Of a stretch of 64,000 bases of DNA, positions 59,881 to 64,000 are shown piece after piece. The stretch is from Anseranas semipalmata (Eukaryota; Chordata; Aves; Anseriformes; Anseranatidae). Both the position numbers and the translations under genes were made by a program. Under the pieces are notes generated by a model. That model was not told the DNA's origin. It worked only from the letters and a program-made list of their open reading frames with translations, and ran no database searches. Position 1 is the first letter of the stretch, and every line of letters starts with the position of its first letter. The stretch spans positions 310,728 to 374,727 of the forward strand of contig VXAA01004089.1 in NCBI GenBank assembly GCA_013399115.1, written 5' to 3'.

Positions 59881-62800
59881 GTCCTTTGGTTCTCCTCTGC
59901 TTCATTTGAAATAGAGCGTTCACTATTGAGGAAAGCAGTTTAAAACAGAGGTGAGACAGGAGAGCATTCAGAGCAACAACAAAAAAGTGGCATATCACTG
60001 GAGAGAAGATAGCAAAATTGGGGTTTACTTAAGGCTGAGAAGGGAAGAAATACAGTATCAGTCATCTGCTGTGTAAAAAAGGTCGCTAAAACAGGTAATC
60101 TCTTCCCCCCATGCACTGGTCAGAAAGACAAGGAAGGATGGGTTACACTGGATGACACTTCCAGTGTCCCCTCTCACCCTATTGTTTGTGATTTCTAAGA
60201 CCGTAAATTTTTGTTGGATATGGGATGCTTTCATAGTGGGTCCTGAGCCTCATGCACACCTCCAGTGCTACTGCAATATGGCAAAACTGGGTGTAAACAA
60301 GCATCTTTGTGTTGCAGCTGCTTTTGGACGGAGTTTATAAGAAATCGGCCATCAAAGAGCAAGAATGCTTACAAATTTTGAGTTGAGAAAGTGCAGCAGT
60401 AAGCTTTTGGGGGGATTTCACAACACTGATTTCTTGGTTTGAAGCAAAATATATTTACAAGAGCATCTGCTGGTGTGAGACTCTTAAATATGGCATATAC
60501 TCCGTGTTACTGCTTCATCATCATGTATAATTGGCAATAAACCTATTTAGAATTCAAGATGCATAAAACTGAAAGTCTTTGAAGGGAATAGCTGCTGAGA
60601 TTATATTTATTGTGCTTTCCCACAATATTTTTCTATGCATAATGTGATAAACCTCCAAGGTGGTTGTAGGCAAAACTAAAATATTCACAAGTATGCAGTT
60701 ATTATGAATTTAGACAGGTTGTAAGACATTTTGATATCAAACTCTTAATGAATGGCAGTAAACATATTCTACATTACTTTATTAAAATGCCTATTAAAAC
60801 ATACACATCCACAGAATGATCAGTGGATGTGTTTACTTGTTAGTAAAAAGCCCATGAAGAAAATAGCATGGAAATAAATATTCTTTTCCTGCACTACTAT
60901 GATAAGAATTAAGGCATGCATTTAAAGTTCATACTATTTTCAGTGTGTTCACAGCACATTCAGATACTCAGATATTCAAAAGAGCATTCCCAGTGAATTC
61001 CAATATGTTAACATTCATGGTAAATTGAGTTGTGGAAATGATAACTCCACATTCCATGATGGTTTTTGAGATTCCAGAAAACCTGCCCCCCCCAAAAAAC
61101 AAACAAAACAGACAACAAATGTCCAAGTACATTTTGGCTAACCTAATACATTTCAAAACAAAATTTTCTACTCCTTTTTTTCTATTTTTTTTCTAAAATT
61201 TTATTAACAAAAATTTAAAACAAAAAATTTCAGGATGAACAAGAAGTGCAGGGGATTTTTTTTTGCTTTTGAACATTTCAGAGTGTATATTGAGAGTTTA
61301 AGAATATATATATGTATGAGTTGGAAACATATGGAAATTTATTCTCTCCTCATACTAGTTTTATTTTCTTCACAACTTCCTGGTTAACTCTAGTGACAAA
61401 CACAAAGCCAGAAGTCTCCTGTAAGTCCTGACAGCAGTTACATAACTCCATACTATGCTATTAATCTAGAGATATTGCAAATCTTAGGATCGCTGAATAC
61501 GTTATATTTTCTATAGGTAGTAGATAGTAGCTGTTCTCCTAATGAAAACACCACCGTGTGCTGCCTCCATGCAAGGGATCCATGCCTCAGTGTGAAATAA
61601 GTGTCTACAAGAGCAGCAGTGAGAAAAGAGCTCTACAGTGTAGAAGAGGTAAAACCTTGGCCCCACAATAACCAGTGCTCACGTTCCCATTCCCTTCAGC
61701 AAAGCAACTGTCTTGCCCTTGACACCCGAGTTTTGCAGTCCTCAAGAGAAGCCAGATTGTTTGGATGGGTAAACTGAGTCCTGACAAGCTGAATCAGCTT
61801 AGGGAGAGGTTTGCAAAATGGGTAACTGGATCTCTCTTTTCCCTTACCCAGTAACTCCATGGAGATGACGAGCACCACTCTGAAAGAATAATGCTTTACA
61901 TCCTGATGGACTTTTCTATTTTTCTTTGCCACAATTACACAATAGCACATTCCTACCTGCCTGTTGGAAGTATTTTCTTATTCAGAAATGAATTTTTGGA
62001 TAATGTACAACAGCAACATACCCTACAAAACTCTTATTTATACAGCGCTGCTGTTGCTATAAGAACTGTTTATACAAATAAGTAACATACCCCACAGTGC
62101 AATATCTTTCACTTGCCTAATGTACTTTTTGACATATGATGAGAAACTGCACCCCTTAATCCCCAAGCCTAGGTTAAAATGACTAAGCAATGTACCATCC
62201 AAATGAAAGACTGTCATTGTTCTTGCTGGAAACAGACACACTTCTTTTCATGTCTGGCAATAATATTGTTTTAAAGCAAATTGTGAAGAAATTATGCAAG
62301 TTGAGTCAAATGTTGGAATATACATTTAGACATTGTATTACTAGGCTTGGAAGAGCATGCATATTAAGAAAACATGCTTATAATGAACTGTTTTGCCTAA
62401 GAAAAGTCTACCTGATGTGTCTTTGTTTACACCATTGTAGCCCTGTAATACACCATTATAGCATTTCTGATACCACTGATAAATGCATTGTGGGATGCCA
62501 GCTGGACAGAGAAAGGAGGAAGAACAGAGAGAGGATGGGAAATAAAGAATTCACATTAAAACAGAAAATTTCTAGGCCTGGGAATAGATAAAAAGAACAA
62601 ACTCTTCCCAGTGCCCACACCAGCTACAGATTTTCCCTCTTCTTTCTGCCCTTCCCCTTCCCCCTATCTCCAGCCTTGCTGCTCAAAGGAGAAAGTAACA
62701 GAGATATTTGAGATTATAAAGGGTTTTGGATGAGTGAACCTGGAGTGAGTAAAGCTCTTAGAAAAGAATTTAAAGGATTGCAGTGGCATGCAGTCATGTT

Positions 62801-62930
62801 ATATAAACATATTCTGAATGGTACCATCATACGCCCAGCCCTGGCGCCACAATTGCATTAAGTGAAATTTTATACAGAAATTGTGAAAGTGCACCGGGGT
62901 TGATTATCTGCTCTTTCTGTTCCCTTTCAG
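59881..62930. other. Single-copy DNA, no gene seen
   Basis: Hairpin at 60803. A 133-codon plus frame (62190-62591) ends in a purine-rich Arg/Lys/Glu tail and has no domain. No interspersed repeat recognised. Confidence 0.5.
60803..60832. repeat. Perfect 10-bp inverted repeat with 10-nt loop
   Basis: ACACATCCAC (60803-60812) and GTGGATGTGT (60823-60832) pair exactly around AGAATGATCA. Confidence 0.85.
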
Positions 62931-62993
62931 ATGGGAAGCAAGAAGCGAAGGTGCTGGAGAAGAATGTGGACAGTGCCAAGAGGTTCCTGACCT
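62931..62993 (+). other. Candidate terminal coding exon (unidentified)
   Basis: A good acceptor (GCTCTTTCTGTTCCCTTTCAG) ends at 62930. If entered with two bases completing a codon, the segment reads GKQEAKVLEKNVDSAKRFLT, then stop TAA at 62991-62993; this has the charge pattern of a real helical peptide. If entered in phase 0 (as a splice from 56345 would give), it reads MGSKKRRCWRRMWTVPRGS and a stop. The pyrimidine array at 63009 follows directly. No family recognised. It could equally be an lncRNA exon or a chance acceptor. Confidence 0.22.
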
Positions 62994-63008
62994 AACCTAA
63001 GCAAGAGG

Positions 63009-63152
63009 TTTTCTTTCTCTCTTTTTTTTTTTTCCTTTTCTTTTTTTTTTCCTTTCCTTTTCCTTTTCCTTTTCCTTTTCCTTTTCCTTTTCCTTTTCCT
63101 TTTCCTTTTCCTTTTCCTTTTCCTTTTCCTTTTCCTTTTCCTTTTCCTTTTT
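63009..63152. repeat. Pyrimidine tract with (CCTTTT)16 hexamer array
   Basis: A 144-nt stretch of only C and T. Its left part is irregular (T runs with CC interruptions). From 63056 to 63151 the hexamer CCTTTT is repeated 16 times without error. The reverse strand encodes an artefactual KRKRKR frame. It is related in composition to the (TTCCT)n array at 30.7 kb but has a different period. It begins 16 bases after the stop codon of the candidate terminal exon at 62931. Confidence 0.95.
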
Positions 63153-64000
63153 AACATTTTTATTTTTATTTCATCTTTCCTTCTCTAGTTTGGTTTCCTC
63201 CACAGAGTTCAAAGCTGTCACTCCAGTCAGAAATGAACACCTGGAAGTGACTGTCACTGGGATTTAAAATTTTCAAACACCAAAGGAAAGAGAAGGAAGA
63301 AATTGGAGTAAGACCATGGTGTAAAAACTATATGGTAACTTCCTGAAATGTCTAATGAATATTTTCCCTGAGTACCTTGACAGTTTTGAAGCGTGGGGGG
63401 AAGGGGAGTTACAATACTATTCAGGGATTGTTTATTCTTGGCACAATAAGTTAATTAAAATAAGGTTCTGATTAAAATGAAAGGGTCTGGCTCACTTGAA
63501 ATATTAATTTACACCTTGAATTCTGCAGTCTGCCTGCAAGGGTCTCCCTGCATGATCAGGGTTATGCTTGTTAAGTAGTAAAGCATTGTTGCAAGTAAAG
63601 CCAACTTTTTTGCTTTTAATGTTGTCTGATCTCTTTCACTGGGCTAGCCCAGGTCTGTTGACCTTCAGGGCAAACTGCGAAGCCTCTGTGCTGCTTGGAC
63701 TAAGGACGAGTATATGGTTTCTGTTTGAATGGGAAGGGAGACAGGAAAATGGGTTAAGTGGGATATGGGGTATGTTTGTTTGGAAGTTATCTTTCCTACC
63801 GATGCTCTCACTTGTCCCTGGTACTACCACTCACAGGATGTTCGCCCATTAACCTGCATTACTGACAGACGCTGCACAAGCAGGGAGACAAGAGACGATC
63901 ACTATCCAGCCACATGTGAACTGGACTAAACCATATCAAACAAAGAATTTTGATATCATTTCTATGACTTCCCCCCACCTCCCTCCCAAAAAATCATTTA
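63153..64000. other. Unassigned single-copy DNA at right edge
   Basis: Overlapping frames at 63568-63929 on both strands have no domain. No repeat recognised. Confidence 0.5.

Noticed and set aside
62190..62591. 133-codon plus frame
   Set aside because: Low-complexity basic tail, no domain, within chance expectation for this composition.
62927..63157. 76-codon KRKRKR frame on minus
   Set aside because: Translation of the (CCTTTT)16 array.
1..64000. Endogenous retrovirus or LTR pair
   Set aside because: No TG...CA-bounded direct repeats, primer-binding site, or gag/pol-like frames were seen.
1..64000. CpG island or housekeeping promoter
   Set aside because: No stretch combines high GC with frequent CpG; the few CpG clusters are under 60 bp.

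Overview
The window looks like a piece of an avian (bird) nuclear genome. The main evidence is at least six CR1 LINE fragments. The best preserved end in the 8-bp CR1 3' tail (ATTCTGTG-type units at 12826-12842 and about 23475-23493) and carry the diagnostic 3'-UTR wording. Recognisable interspersed repeats are sparse, the DNA is AT-rich without CpG islands, there are no Alu or L1 elements, and there is old amniote debris (MIR-like SINEs and palindromic MITE-like elements). One ambiguous base (N) at 36786 inside a poly-A run marks this as assembled eukaryotic sequence. I cannot name the species or the locus.

No protein-coding gene can be established. Almost all open frames are 60-155 codons, start at arbitrary ATGs and have no recognisable domain; this is about what chance gives in 64 kb of AT-rich DNA. 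The longest frames (259-331 codons) are artefacts of a stop-free pentanucleotide array. The best exon candidates are 56214-56345 (132 bp, open in phase, good acceptor, strong GTAAGT donor), 39891-40003 (good acceptor, 36 codons with six cysteines) and 62931-62993 (good acceptor, short open frame). All are low confidence. The window is best read as intergenic DNA or part of a very long intron.

Layout. 1-12.8 kb: AT-rich single-copy DNA with scattered ancient SINE/MITE remnants (about 2.1, 4.8-5.1, 7.4, 8.65, 9.1 and 9.5 kb). 12.8-19.7 kb: a well-preserved minus-strand CR1, a tRNA-derived SINE-like element, two older CR1 pieces, a MIR-like piece, and an open, non-repetitive block at 18.84-19.68 kb that reads like a conserved noncoding element. 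19.7-30.7 kb: mostly featureless, except for a nested CR1-in-CR1 at 22.95-23.54 kb and a homeodomain-site-rich block near 28.2-28.5 kb. 30.69-31.40 kb: the most striking object, an uninterrupted 655-bp (TTCCT)131 array within a 713-nt pure pyrimidine tract. 31.4-49.5 kb: single-copy DNA with two regulatory-looking blocks (35.4-35.85 and 40.8-41.28 kb) and a pair of cysteine-rich open frames (38.8-40.0 kb). 49.5-64 kb: an old minus-strand CR1, more ancient repeats, the candidate exons, and a second pyrimidine array, (CCTTTT)16, at 63 kb.

Nothing here forms an operon-like system. Any function is most likely cis-regulatory. The most noteworthy findings are the giant pure AAAGG-class array, the nested CR1 insertion, the candidate exons, and the conserved-looking noncoding blocks.
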